NCBI GenBank assembly: GCA_965205785.1
Contig: OZ242188.1
Span: forward strand, 1,736,001-1,800,000
DNA length: 64,000 bases
DNA from: BJGV01 sp965205785
Lineage (GTDB): Bacteria; Pseudomonadota; Gammaproteobacteria; Burkholderiales; Nitrosomonadaceae
Reading direction: 5' to 3'
Part shown: positions 34,093 to 42,553 of the stretch, piece after piece
Numbering within the stretch: the stretch's first letter is position 1
Layout: each line of letters starts with the position of its first letter
Made by a program: the position numbers and the translations under genes
The notes under the pieces: generated by a model
The model's input: the letters and a program-made list of their open reading frames with translations, nothing else
Databases searched by the model: none
What the model was told of the DNA's origin: nothing

Positions 34093-36097
34093 TAACAAAC
34101 TAGACAAGGCGCAAAGCCGGCAAAAAAGAACATTCCTTATTTCTAGTTTAGCGGTGATAAGTATTCTTTTACTTATAGTTATATTGCTTATTTATTCTCG
34201 TGGAACCCGGATAGAAATTATGCCATTTGAGGCCAGAGAGTCAGCGACAATCAGTGTAATAGATAGCTTTAGCTTTAGTATTGGAGATGTGGTGTATTCA
34301 CTTGCTGGAGATCCTGTTATCAACGTATCTGCTACAGGCTTTAAAGATACAACTGAAACAATAGCTCCTAAATATCTAGGAAAGGTTTTTCCACTTGAGT
34401 TATTTGAGCTACCTGGACGTCTGATCATAGACATATTAGGAGATGACGAGAGCCTGTTAAAAACTACTTGGAAAATCAATGGTCATGATATTGCGCTCTC
34501 TGCTAGGCTTGATCACGAATTAGAGGCAGGAGCCTACACTATAGAGATTAATAATCCTTACTTTCGGCCCAAAGAGATGGAGGTTAAAATTCAACGGCGA
34601 AAGCAGACAAAATTGCAGGTAGACTTAGAGCCTGTCAATGGTAGGATTAATATTTCTTCTAGGCCTACTGGAGCTAATATTTTTCTTAATGAGGAGTTGA
34701 TCGGAAAAACTCCTTTAGAATATAGTCAAAATGGTGGTTTGTATTCATTGCGCGTTACAGCTGAGAACTATGTTGACACAATTGAGAAATTTGAGATTAC
34801 TCATTTAGAATTAAAAGTAGAACGGAATTATAAACTTTCACGTATAAAGGCAAAAATCACTCCTAAACTAACACCAAAAGGTGGAAAGCTTCTTGTAAAT
34901 GGTACTTTGGCTAAGGAGCCGCTTTTCCTCAGTACAAAAATACAGCATAGATTAACTTATATGAAGCCTGGTTATTATCCAGAAACTAAAAATTTACAAC
35001 TTTCCTCAGACCAAGAGAAAAAAATTTCTTTTCAGCTAAAACCAGAAATAGGGCAGGTTGAAATTTCATCTTCGCCATCTGCAACGATATTGATTAATAA
35101 TAAAGACTATGGAAATGGCAATATAACTATTAGTCTTCCAGCAGTAGCTCATCAGATCATCTTCAAAAAAAAGGGGTACCGCTCAGTATCAAAAACTGTA
35201 AATCCCACAGGAAAGTTTGTTCAAAAGATATCTGCTAAATTGTTAACTGAATATCAGGCACGATTACAGGAAGCACCTCGAGAATTAACTAATCAGGCCG
35301 GAATTAAATTCAAGCTATTTATAAAACCAGGATACATAAAAATGGGAGCGCCGCGTTCTGAGAAAGGTCAGCGCGCAAATGAATTTCAGAAAAAGATCAG
35401 ATTAACAAAATCATTCTATGCCAGTATTTTTGAGATAACAAATGGGCAGTATATAAAATTTAATAACAAGAAAGCCCTAGGGGCACAAAATATTCCTGTT
35501 ACTTCAATTAATTGGCATGAAGCAGCATCTTTTTGTAATTGGTTGAGCAATAATGAAAAGCTCCAGCTTTTCTACAAAATTAAGAATGGAAAAGTAAATG
35601 GGTTTAATAATAATGCCGATGGCTATCGCTTGCTTAGTGAATCAGAATGGGAATGGCTATCGCGCATGACTGGAAAAACTAAACAAACTATTTTTTCTTG
35701 GGGTAACGAAATGATTATCCCACCTAATACTGCAAATATCGCAGATGAAAGCGTTAAAAGCCAAATGACATTTTATGTGCCTAATTATAATGATGGTTAT
35801 GTTAGCGTTGCACCTGTAGGTAGTTTCAAAAAAGAATTGTCTGGTCTTTATGATATGGCTGGTAATGTTAGTGAATGGGTTCATGACGTGTACTCAATCA
35901 TGCCACCAATGGCAAATACGACAATAGAGAATCCTCTAGGTGAGCAACGTGGGCAGTCACATGTAGTTAAGGGAGCCAATTTCCGCTCTGGATCAATTAC
36001 TAAACTCCGACCTGCATTCAGAGAAGGATTGACTACTGAGCGTGACGATGTAGGATTCAGAATAGGTCGTTATCTTTATGGAGGAGAAAATGAGTAA
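34079..36097 (+). CDS. PEGA and SUMF1/FGE-like domain membrane protein
   Basis: A 672-residue protein; I use ATG 34079 (a GTG lies one codon earlier). A membrane helix at about 20-42 is followed by PEGA-type domains: GRINISSRPTGANIFLNEEL with IGKTPLEY (about 188-235) and GQVEISSSPSATILINNKDY (about 325-375). The C-terminal third (about 410-670) is a sulfatase-modifying-factor/FGE fold with FYASIFEITNGQYIKF, PVTSINWHEAASFCNWLS, YRLLSESEWEWLSR, LYDMAGNVSEWVHD and DDVGFRIGRY. The catalytic Cys pair of true FGE is absent, so a binding role is likelier than formylglycine synthesis. It overlaps its neighbours on both sides (17 nt into the TPR gene, 8 nt into the 48-residue gene). Confidence 0.88.
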   Translation: MNQFNNKLDKAQSRQKRTFLISSLAVISILLLIVILLIYSRGTRIEIMPFEARESATISVIDSFSFSIGDVVYSLAGDPVINVSATGFKDTTETIAPKYLGKVFPLELFELPGRLIIDILGDDESLLKTTWKINGHDIALSARLDHELEAGAYTIEINNPYFRPKEMEVKIQRRKQTKLQVDLEPVNGRINISSRPTGANIFLNEELIGKTPLEYSQNGGLYSLRVTAENYVDTIEKFEITHLELKVERNYKLSRIKAKITPKLTPKGGKLLVNGTLAKEPLFLSTKIQHRLTYMKPGYYPETKNLQLSSDQEKKISFQLKPEIGQVEISSSPSATILINNKDYGNGNITISLPAVAHQIIFKKKGYRSVSKTVNPTGKFVQKISAKLLTEYQARLQEAPRELTNQAGIKFKLFIKPGYIKMGAPRSEKGQRANEFQKKIRLTKSFYASIFEITNGQYIKFNNKKALGAQNIPVTSINWHEAASFCNWLSNNEKLQLFYKIKNGKVNGFNNNADGYRLLSESEWEWLSRMTGKTKQTIFSWGNEMIIPPNTANIADESVKSQMTFYVPNYNDGYVSVAPVGSFKKELSGLYDMAGNVSEWVHDVYSIMPPMANTTIENPLGEQRGQSHVVKGANFRSGSITKLRPAFREGLTTERDDVGFRIGRYLYGGENE

Positions 36098-36236
36098 GCT
36101 GAAAAAGTTATTAAATAAAAGAATTACTCAATGGATTGTAGTATTGGCGGCTCTTTTTGTTACTGTGGCAACCGTGTATGCTGTGGTGCCAGCTATTAGT
36201 CTAAATTCTCCTACATCTTTTCCTGTGGATATTTAA
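36090..36236 (+). CDS. 48-residue single-pass membrane protein
   Basis: A short frame: MSKLKKLLNKRITQ, then a hydrophobic helix WIVVLAALFVTVATVYAVVP and a short tail ending FPVDI. GGAGG lies 6 nt before the ATG, the best ribosome-binding site in the operon. It overlaps the PEGA gene by 8 nt and ends 1 nt before the ExbB-like gene. A basic N-terminus and a single helix suggest an inner-membrane protein with its tail in the periplasm. Its placement between the PEGA protein and the proton channel suggests a small stator subunit. No family recognised. Confidence 0.7.
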   Translation: MSKLKKLLNKRITQWIVVLAALFVTVATVYAVVPAISLNSPTSFPVDI

Positions 36237-36237
36237 T

Positions 36238-36993
36238 ATGTCTGATGTTGTTAAAAGTTTTTTTGTCCTGATTATTTCAGTTATTTTAGTTCATCTCGCC
36301 TATATTGGTTATGTGCGCCCTGAAGCTGAAGTAATACTTGAGGCAGCCAGACAGATGGGCCAATCGGCACCCCGTGACTTTGTAATTGTTATCAAAGACT
36401 ATGAGCAGGAGATTTGTATAATTCTGATGCTCTGGGGAAGTTTTCTCATTCTAAGTAAATGCCGCAAAATTTTACGCAGCAAATACCTTTATACAGTTGA
36501 TATTATAGAAGAAATAAAAGGAGGGGATTTTGATGCAGAACAGGTTATTAAACGGCTTGATACGGAGCTTTCCGCTGATCATAGTTCATCGCCTCTAATT
36601 CAGACACTACGTACTACCTTATGGCGTTATGCCGGAACTAAAAATGTACAAAATTTATCGGATGCCATAGAAAGTTGTGTGGAAGCGCTTGCTATTCGTC
36701 AGGATGCTGAAAATTCGATGATTCGTTATCTGATTTGGGCCGTACCTTCTATTGGTTTTATCGGCACGGTACGTGGTATTGGTGAAGCATTGTCTCTTGC
36801 TGACAAAGCACTTGCTGGCGATATTGCAGGCATGACAAATAGTCTTGGTGTGGCGTTTAACTCCACACTTGTAGCTTTGTTGATTAGTATATTTCTCATG
36901 TTTATTTTCCACCAATTACAACGCCTTCAAGATGGCCAGATCGTTGATATCCAATCTTATTGTGATCAGTATCTACTTGCTCGTATTAAATAA
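36238..36993 (+). CDS. MotA/TolQ/ExbB family proton-channel protein
   Basis: A 251-residue inner-membrane protein with three helices (about 6-26, 58-76, 160-215 as two segments). TM2/TM3 are typical of the family: LIWAVPSIGFIGTVRGIGEA and TNSLGVAFNSTLVALLIS, including the Thr residues lining the channel in TolQ/ExbB. The long cytoplasmic loop (about 80-155) lies between TM1 and TM2 as in ExbB. The family forms pentamers around an ExbD/TolR/MotB dimer and turns proton flow into motion. Here the partners are apparently the two vWA proteins encoded directly downstream (11 nt gap). ExbD, TolR and TonB genes are absent from the neighbourhood. Confidence 0.9.
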   Translation: MSDVVKSFFVLIISVILVHLAYIGYVRPEAEVILEAARQMGQSAPRDFVIVIKDYEQEICIILMLWGSFLILSKCRKILRSKYLYTVDIIEEIKGGDFDAEQVIKRLDTELSADHSSSPLIQTLRTTLWRYAGTKNVQNLSDAIESCVEALAIRQDAENSMIRYLIWAVPSIGFIGTVRGIGEALSLADKALAGDIAGMTNSLGVAFNSTLVALLISIFLMFIFHQLQRLQDGQIVDIQSYCDQYLLARIK

Positions 36994-37004
36994 AGAGTTT
37001 ATCT

Positions 37005-38066
37005 GTGAGAAGGCGGTGTCGATCAGAAGGGTTTAATCTTGCCTTCCTTGACATAATGTCATGTGGGCTTGGTGCTATTGTGCTGGTATTTATGCTAGTC
37101 AAATACAATGTGAGTGATTCTAATGCTGAGGCTAATAACTTAATTGGAGAGGCTAAATATCTTGAAGCACAGCAGGTAGAATTACAACAGACGCTAGATC
37201 AACTGCGTAATACTTCACAGTCTGAAGCTGAGAGAATTAAAAAGCTCAAAGCAAAGCTTGCACAGATAAAACAAGAGCTTTCAAAAAAAGAGTCTAGTCT
37301 TGTAAATAAGAAGGGTCAGTTGGCTGCTCTGAAGAGTGATATTAGTACCAGTCCAATAGCTAACAAAGAAGATCTTATAGAAGATGATCAGGGCGGTGAA
37401 GAGAATTATTTGATAGGTTTAAAAGTTGAAGGCCGTCGCATCGCCGTACTAATTGATAGTAGTGCCTCGATGACCGATGAAAAATTATTAAACATTATTA
37501 AAAGAAAGAATAGTTCTGTTCAAAATAAAAAAAAGGCTCCTAAATGGCTTCGGACAAAAAAGATAGTTCGTTGGCTACTTGCTCGAGCACCTAAGTCGAG
37601 TCAGCTCAGTGTAATCGCTTTTAATGATTCTATATATTCGCTGAGCAAATCAAAATGGGTTAGCGTTAACGCCGATGCTGCCCTTAAGAATCTTTACAAA
37701 GAGTTAGATACTATTATTCCTACAGGCGCGACCAATCTGCAAAAAGGACTACAAGCTATATCCAAACTAAATGCTACTGATCTTTATATTATTACAGATG
37801 GTTTGCCAACTACAGGTGAGTCAAATTATGCTCGCCTGAATCCTTTTTCGGGATGTAGTTCTCTTCTAGGAAATTCAAAATCAATTTCTGGTGAATGTCG
37901 AGTTAAATTATTTCGAAAAACCATTCAAGCTGTTAGTCTTGATAGCGTAAAAGTTAATGTTATTTTACTGCCTATTGAAGGAGATCCTGATGCAGTAAAT
38001 GAATATTGGAGTTGGATAGCGGGGACTGGTGGGCTAGTCATTAGCCCTGCGGTAAATTGGCCATGA
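37005..38066 (+). CDS. ExbD-like helix plus vWA domain protein 1
   Basis: A 353-residue protein (GTG start) with a basic leader and one membrane helix at 12-32 (NLAFLDIMSCGLGAIVLVFM). Asp16 sits at the helix start as the proton-carrying Asp does in ExbD/TolR (F-I/L-D-V/I pattern). A coiled coil follows (about 45-115). The vWA domain (about 140-353) has the MIDAS residues DSSAS (151-155), Thr240 in PTGATN and Asp265 in ITDGLP, so metal binding should be intact. ATGA overlap couples it to vWA protein 2. It would occupy the place of ExbD in a proton-driven complex and present a vWA domain in the periplasm. Confidence 0.88.
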   Translation: MRRRCRSEGFNLAFLDIMSCGLGAIVLVFMLVKYNVSDSNAEANNLIGEAKYLEAQQVELQQTLDQLRNTSQSEAERIKKLKAKLAQIKQELSKKESSLVNKKGQLAALKSDISTSPIANKEDLIEDDQGGEENYLIGLKVEGRRIAVLIDSSASMTDEKLLNIIKRKNSSVQNKKKAPKWLRTKKIVRWLLARAPKSSQLSVIAFNDSIYSLSKSKWVSVNADAALKNLYKELDTIIPTGATNLQKGLQAISKLNATDLYIITDGLPTTGESNYARLNPFSGCSSLLGNSKSISGECRVKLFRKTIQAVSLDSVKVNVILLPIEGDPDAVNEYWSWIAGTGGLVISPAVNWP

Positions 38067-39013
38067 AAATAAAGAAAAAAGATTTTGATATATTTAATTT
38101 TTCATTTTTAGATATTATCACTTGTGGATTTGGTGCTATAGTTCTATTAGTATTGATCTCCCATACTGATAAAGATTCATCACAATCTAGTGCTGATCAG
38201 GTTGAGAATCAACTAGAGCAGGTCATTACACTAAAGACTAAAATAGACAGTCTGGCACAAAAAATTGATGATCAAAAGAAGCAGAATGATATTCAGTTAG
38301 AGGAAAGTGTAAGTTTAGGTAGGGCAGCTCAAACTTTTTCACAAAGTCTGAGTACAAAGGAACGTGAGACAAAAGAATTGGCTGGTGATCTTGATGGGCT
38401 CTCTTTGGTTCAATCAACCTTGAAGAGAATATCTATTGCGCCATCTACCAGTAATACTTTTCGTGATGATGAAGTAGGTGGCATTCCGGTAGATAGTGAT
38501 TATGTCGTTTTTGTAATTGATACATCTGGTAGCATGCAGGCTATCTGGGATCGTGTCACGCAAGAAATTAATAATGTTCTAACCATTCATCCTCAGGTAA
38601 AAGGATTTCAGATATTGGATGATCAGGGTAGGGCCATTCTTTCAGGCTATAGTGGTCGATGGATTCCAGATGTACCATTTCGACGTAAAAATGTGATGAA
38701 ATTATTTAAAGGATGGGAAACTGCATCTAATAGCAGCCCTGTTGAAGGAATAATGACTGCTCTAAGGCAGTATAAGAAACGAGGCCATACAATTGCTATT
38801 TATGTTTTTGGTGATGACTACACTGGAAATTCATATGATAGTGTTATCTCAAACATTACAAAAATAAATTCAAGTCAGAAAAATGGAAAGCGTTTAGCCA
38901 AGATTCATGCCGTTGCTTTCCCCTCTCAATATACAACAGATCGATTTTCTATTCTAATGCGAGAGATAACTAAACAGAATGGAGGGACTTTTCTCGCGCT
39001 GCCTATCAGGTAA
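38063..39013 (+). CDS. ExbD-like helix plus vWA domain protein 2
   Basis: A 316-residue paralogue-like partner of the preceding protein. The N-terminal helix (about 13-33, FSFLDIITCGFGAIVLLVLI) repeats the FLDI-x-CG-GAIVL pattern with Asp17. A coiled coil spans about 45-115. The vWA domain (about 145-316) has DTSGS at 153-157, with SNSSPVEG (222-229) in place of the usual Thr loop and GDDYTG at 250-255, so the MIDAS is partly degenerate. Start chosen at ATG 38063, whose ATGA overlaps the stop of the first vWA gene. The domain ends with NGGTFLALP, a normal vWA end, so the gene is complete. Different vWA sequences in two otherwise matched proteins suggest a heterodimer. Confidence 0.87.
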   Translation: MKIKKKDFDIFNFSFLDIITCGFGAIVLLVLISHTDKDSSQSSADQVENQLEQVITLKTKIDSLAQKIDDQKKQNDIQLEESVSLGRAAQTFSQSLSTKERETKELAGDLDGLSLVQSTLKRISIAPSTSNTFRDDEVGGIPVDSDYVVFVIDTSGSMQAIWDRVTQEINNVLTIHPQVKGFQILDDQGRAILSGYSGRWIPDVPFRRKNVMKLFKGWETASNSSPVEGIMTALRQYKKRGHTIAIYVFGDDYTGNSYDSVISNITKINSSQKNGKRLAKIHAVAFPSQYTTDRFSILMREITKQNGGTFLALPIR

Positions 39014-39438
39014 ATAATATATGTAGTACTGCAGAAGCAGAATGGGTTTATGTAACTGAAACTGAAAAAAATATAGATATTAAAGACGCTTTTATAGCTT
39101 ATGCAGATCCTGCAACAATTAGAAGAATAGGTAATATGGTAAAAATGTGGAGTATATATGACTATAAGTTGCCTCAGGAGCCAGGTGTTATATCAGTAAG
39201 ACAGAAAAGTGAATACAATTGTATTGAAAAGAAACGTAGACAGCTTTTTTTGGCCACTTATTCTGGAAGAATGAATAATGGGGAAACAATGTTAGTCTTC
39301 AGTCGGCCAGAAGATGCCTGGGAGCGATCCCCGTTAGGTAGTGTACGTAAAGCTATGTTAGAGTTTGCATGTGGCTGGCATCCTAAACTTCCACCAAGAA
39401 ATTTTCCTAATACTACTGTTGCAGTGGTAGCAGAATAG
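39014..39438 (+). pseudogene. surface-adhesin-E-like protein lacking its 5' end
   Basis: An open frame with no credible start. It reads TAEAEWVYVTETEKNIDI, AYADPATIRRIGNMVKMW, then SEYNCIEKKRRQLFLATYSG and PLGSVRKAMLEFACGWHP, closely resembling the surface-adhesin protein E domain of small secreted proteins. These normally begin with a signal peptide ending just before the EWVYV segment. Here upstream codons run into the end of the vWA gene in another frame and reach a stop near 38,972 without ATG, GTG or TTG. The first ATG (39136) would cut into the domain. The signal peptide seems to have been deleted when the operon end was joined. Confidence 0.7.
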
Positions 39439-39902
39439 TTAGTTTTTTTGTATTCTATCCCGTTCACGTTTAGTACCAAGTTGGAGAACTCCACGTTCTA
39501 ATCTTTCTAAACGTTCTTTATTTGCAATACTTTGTATAGTTCTATTATTCAGATTATGAGCATTGTGCCTGATTTTAGAGTCGTCATGAGTGCCACGACT
39601 GATTATTCTTGCACGCTCACGCTCGGCGCCCAGATTTGACACACTTTGCTCTAATTTTTCTAGACGTTCTGTATCGGAAATAACTCGTGTAGTTTTTTTA
39701 TTCCTATAAATAATATTGTGCTTATCTTGTAATTCATCGTGATGTTCTTGCTTTATATTTCTTGCATGTTCACGCTCAGCACCTAGTTTAGCTACCCCTT
39801 TCTCCAATCTTTCTAAACGATTCTTCTCTGAGATAATAAGAAAATCTTTTGCATAAATTTGAAATGAAAAAAAGTTAATATTATAAAAAGGGAGATTTTC
39901 AT
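39439..39902 (-). pseudogene. secreted coiled-coil repeat protein with poly-T frameshift
   Basis: Coding sequence for a repetitive charged protein: RLERLEKGVAKLGAEREHAR, RLEKLEQSVSNLGAERERAR and RLERLERGVLQLGTKRERDR are three ~50-residue units. The open frame has no good start. An ATG at 39900-39902 starts a signal peptide (MKISLFIILTFF), but a run of seven T (39867-39873, A on the plus strand) puts it out of frame. With eight T the product would continue SFQIYAKDFLIISEKNRLER, a normal cleavage site and the first repeat. This is a homopolymer frameshift, either an off-phase allele, decay or a sequencing error. Function unknown. Confidence 0.65.
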
Positions 39903-39972
39903 CTTGATATCTTTCATAGAAATAATGTTTTCATACTTAAATTTGGTATGTGTTTTCTGAGATGCAAGATAT

Positions 39973-40587
39973 CTAACTAATTACCACGGATTTTGTTAAT
40001 AACGTTTCAATAGTAGAGTTAAAGAAAGAGTAACTTGCAGTGAAAATTGGCATGATAGCCATTAAAACTAGTCCAATTTTAAGTGCAATCATATGGTGTA
40101 TTGCCTCTTTTGGTGCAAGTAGATATTGAAATAATAGTGGGGCAAATAACCAACCAGATAAGATAATAGCTGGCATAAAGGTTATTAATGGTGGTTTATC
40201 AACAAGATATACTGAGATCCAGAGTGTTAAGGATATTGAAAGTATGGCAGCAATTAAACCTATCCAAACTAACCCTATGACAATACGTTTGGGATAGATA
40301 TTAACTGGCAAATATAAATTTATGTTAAGAAACCTACTAAGTACCAAAAGTAGTGCTGCAGGAAGATAGGGTATTAGATGCAGCCAGATTGGCTGTACAA
40401 TTTCGGTATGCTGTTTTCCGCATAAAATAGAGAGAGAAGGTTCTTTCTCTCCAAACATTTTCATACAACTTTCAAGTGTTTCTTGCCTTAAGGTTGTCGG
40501 ATCGACAATCAAATATACAAAACCCACATAAAGAAAGACTATTGAAGTAATTGTAGCTATCCAATATAGAATTTTTGTAGAGCTCAT
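39973..40587 (-). CDS. hypothetical multi-pass membrane protein
   Basis: A 204-residue membrane protein with about five hydrophobic helices (near 8-28, 68-90, 100-128, 134-158, 166-186). Two Cys (ESCMKMFGEKEPSLSILCG) lie in the first loop, which is probably periplasmic. No family recognised. It lies between the accessory coiled-coil gene and pilS with no operon partner. AT-rich like the housekeeping genes. Confidence 0.6.
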   Translation of the reverse strand: MSSTKILYWIATITSIVFLYVGFVYLIVDPTTLRQETLESCMKMFGEKEPSLSILCGKQHTEIVQPIWLHLIPYLPAALLLVLSRFLNINLYLPVNIYPKRIVIGLVWIGLIAAILSISLTLWISVYLVDKPPLITFMPAIILSGWLFAPLLFQYLLAPKEAIHHMIALKIGLVLMAIMPIFTASYSFFNSTIETLLTKSVVIS

Positions 40588-40924
40588 TGTATTTCGATTT
40601 TAGTAAGTCTATTAGAGGCGTAAATAATATACATACCATGTAATTTATATAATTACTATAAATCAGTTATTTATTCAATAATTAGGTTTAGGTCTGATGA
40701 AAGACGCCGCATTTATTAGTAACTATCGGCAATATCATATAAAAGAAATAGGTATATAAGCATTAAATTTAGAATTTAATCTGTAAATAGCTACTAAAGA
40801 AAATAGCTATCCGTAAGTTTTAATATTTGATTCTAAGTAATTAATTAGGAAGAATATAGCCTAAGACTGCGCTCTAAATTGCCGTTATAAAAGTATTAAA
40901 TATAATAAACCTGGTATTTCACCA
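40588..40924. other. intergenic region upstream of pilS
   Basis: Very AT-rich. No gene or clear promoter. It marks the change from accessory DNA to the housekeeping block. Confidence 0.35.
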
Positions 40925-42553
40925 ATGATTGAATATTTGCCCAAATCAAAATTGTGGCAGTCAGCTTCCAGCATGCCAGAAACTATACTTTCTGAGCAAT
41001 TCTGGCGTTCTCTTTTCTATTTCAATGTATATCGCATAATGGTGGTAGGCCTAATCATTATGGTTACATGGATGGTACGTGATCCTATTCTCGGTTCATT
41101 TGGCCAGAAGAATTTTCTATATGTATCATTGGTTTATCTCCTAATTGGAGTGGTGTCAATGTTTCTGATACATATACGCATACCCCGCTTTAATTGGCAG
41201 ATAGCTATTCAAATTTGCAGCGATGTCCTGTTTATATCTATCTTGATGTATTTAAGTGGTGGAATTCAAAGTGGACTAGGCTTGCTATTATTGGTGTCAT
41301 TAGCAGCTGCAGGATTAATTAGTAGGGGTAAGTTAGTGTTGTTTTACGCTGCAGTTGCAAGTATTGGAATTCTTTTAGAGGAGTCCTATACCATGCTTTA
41401 TATAGAGGGATATCGGTCTCACTATATACAGGCAGGTTTACTTAGCATGGGCTATTTCGCTGTAGCATGGTTGGCTCATAAACTAGCTAAACATACTGCT
41501 GCAAGTGAAGAGCTAGCGTTACAACGTGGAATTGATTTAGCAAATATGGCTGAAATTAACCAACTGGTAATTCAGGATATGCAAGATGGAGTAATTGTGG
41601 TTGACGCTAATGGTGAAATCCAACAACGTAATATTCATGCAGAGAAGCTTATTAATCTAACACCTGAACCTCATTTTATACGCATGCTCTCGGACCAGGC
41701 GCCGCAATTAGCGGAAAGATTAAAGGCTTGGCGTGAGGATTCTAAGACCAACTTTGATCTTTTACAAATTCCAGGAAGTAATTCACTGGTACGAACACGA
41801 TTTGTACCTGTAAGAGGTGAAAGTAAGGCAAGCGTAGTGATTTTTCTAGAAGATATGGGCTATGTTCAGGCACAAGCACAGCAGCTAAAGCTTGCAGCTC
41901 TTGGTCGGCTCACTGTTAATATTGCCCACGAAATTCGTAACCCACTTTCTTCTATTAGTCACGCCTGCGAATTACTAGAGGAAGATTCGGGGATGAACTC
42001 AACGCATTCAAGACTGCTTAGTATTATTAGAGATAATTCTAAACGGTTAAATAAAATTGTACAGAATGTTTTACAACTTAATCGTCGAGATAGAGCTACA
42101 TCTGGAATCATTAAGGCGGCAACTTTTATTAATACGTTTATTACTGAATTCTGCCAAAAGGAAAGGATTGATATTGAGATATTCGTTATTGATGTTTCTG
42201 AGCAGCACACAATAAGTTTTGATGAAGGACATTTAAATCAGGTTCTATGGAACCTATGCAATAATGCGTGGCGGCACTGTCGCAAACAGAAAGGGAGTAT
42301 ACAGTTAATACTAACAGGTAAGGCTGAAGGCAGAATTACTCTAGATATAATTGATGATGGTCCAGGTATTACTTCAGGGGTATTGAACCAGTTGTTTGAG
42401 CCTTTTTTTACAACTGTTGCTAGTGGAACTGGTCTTGGTCTCTATATAGCACGGGAGATGTGTGAAGCAAATAATGCGTCACTTTCTTACTTAGAGCAGC
42501 CTGTTGGGGGCCATTTTAGAATTGTATGTAGAGGCGGCCTAGAAAATGTCTGA
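40925..42553 (+). CDS. pilS: sensor histidine kinase PilS
   Basis: A 542-residue membrane histidine kinase of the PilS type, which senses pilin level and phosphorylates PilR. Six hydrophobic helices occupy residues 30-190. A PAS-like segment (VIQDMQDGVIVVDANGEIQQ) follows, then the H box LTVNIAHEIRNPLSSISHA (His near 335) and the ATPase motifs NLCNNAWRH, IIDDGPGI and GTGLGLYIA. The order is that of PilS rather than NtrB. It overlaps pilR by 8 nt. The paired regulator and AmpD downstream fit the betaproteobacterial pilS-pilR-ampD arrangement. Confidence 0.9.
   Translation: MIEYLPKSKLWQSASSMPETILSEQFWRSLFYFNVYRIMVVGLIIMVTWMVRDPILGSFGQKNFLYVSLVYLLIGVVSMFLIHIRIPRFNWQIAIQICSDVLFISILMYLSGGIQSGLGLLLLVSLAAAGLISRGKLVLFYAAVASIGILLEESYTMLYIEGYRSHYIQAGLLSMGYFAVAWLAHKLAKHTAASEELALQRGIDLANMAEINQLVIQDMQDGVIVVDANGEIQQRNIHAEKLINLTPEPHFIRMLSDQAPQLAERLKAWREDSKTNFDLLQIPGSNSLVRTRFVPVRGESKASVVIFLEDMGYVQAQAQQLKLAALGRLTVNIAHEIRNPLSSISHACELLEEDSGMNSTHSRLLSIIRDNSKRLNKIVQNVLQLNRRDRATSGIIKAATFINTFITEFCQKERIDIEIFVIDVSEQHTISFDEGHLNQVLWNLCNNAWRHCRKQKGSIQLILTGKAEGRITLDIIDDGPGITSGVLNQLFEPFFTTVASGTGLGLYIAREMCEANNASLSYLEQPVGGHFRIVCRGGLENV

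Noticed and set aside
30815..39013. Naming the operon as Zorya or as a Tol/Ton system
   Set aside because: It has an ExbB/MotA-type protein, but no ZorC/ZorD, TonB, TolA, TolB or Pal counterpart. The partner proteins are vWA, PEGA/SUMF1 and TPR proteins.
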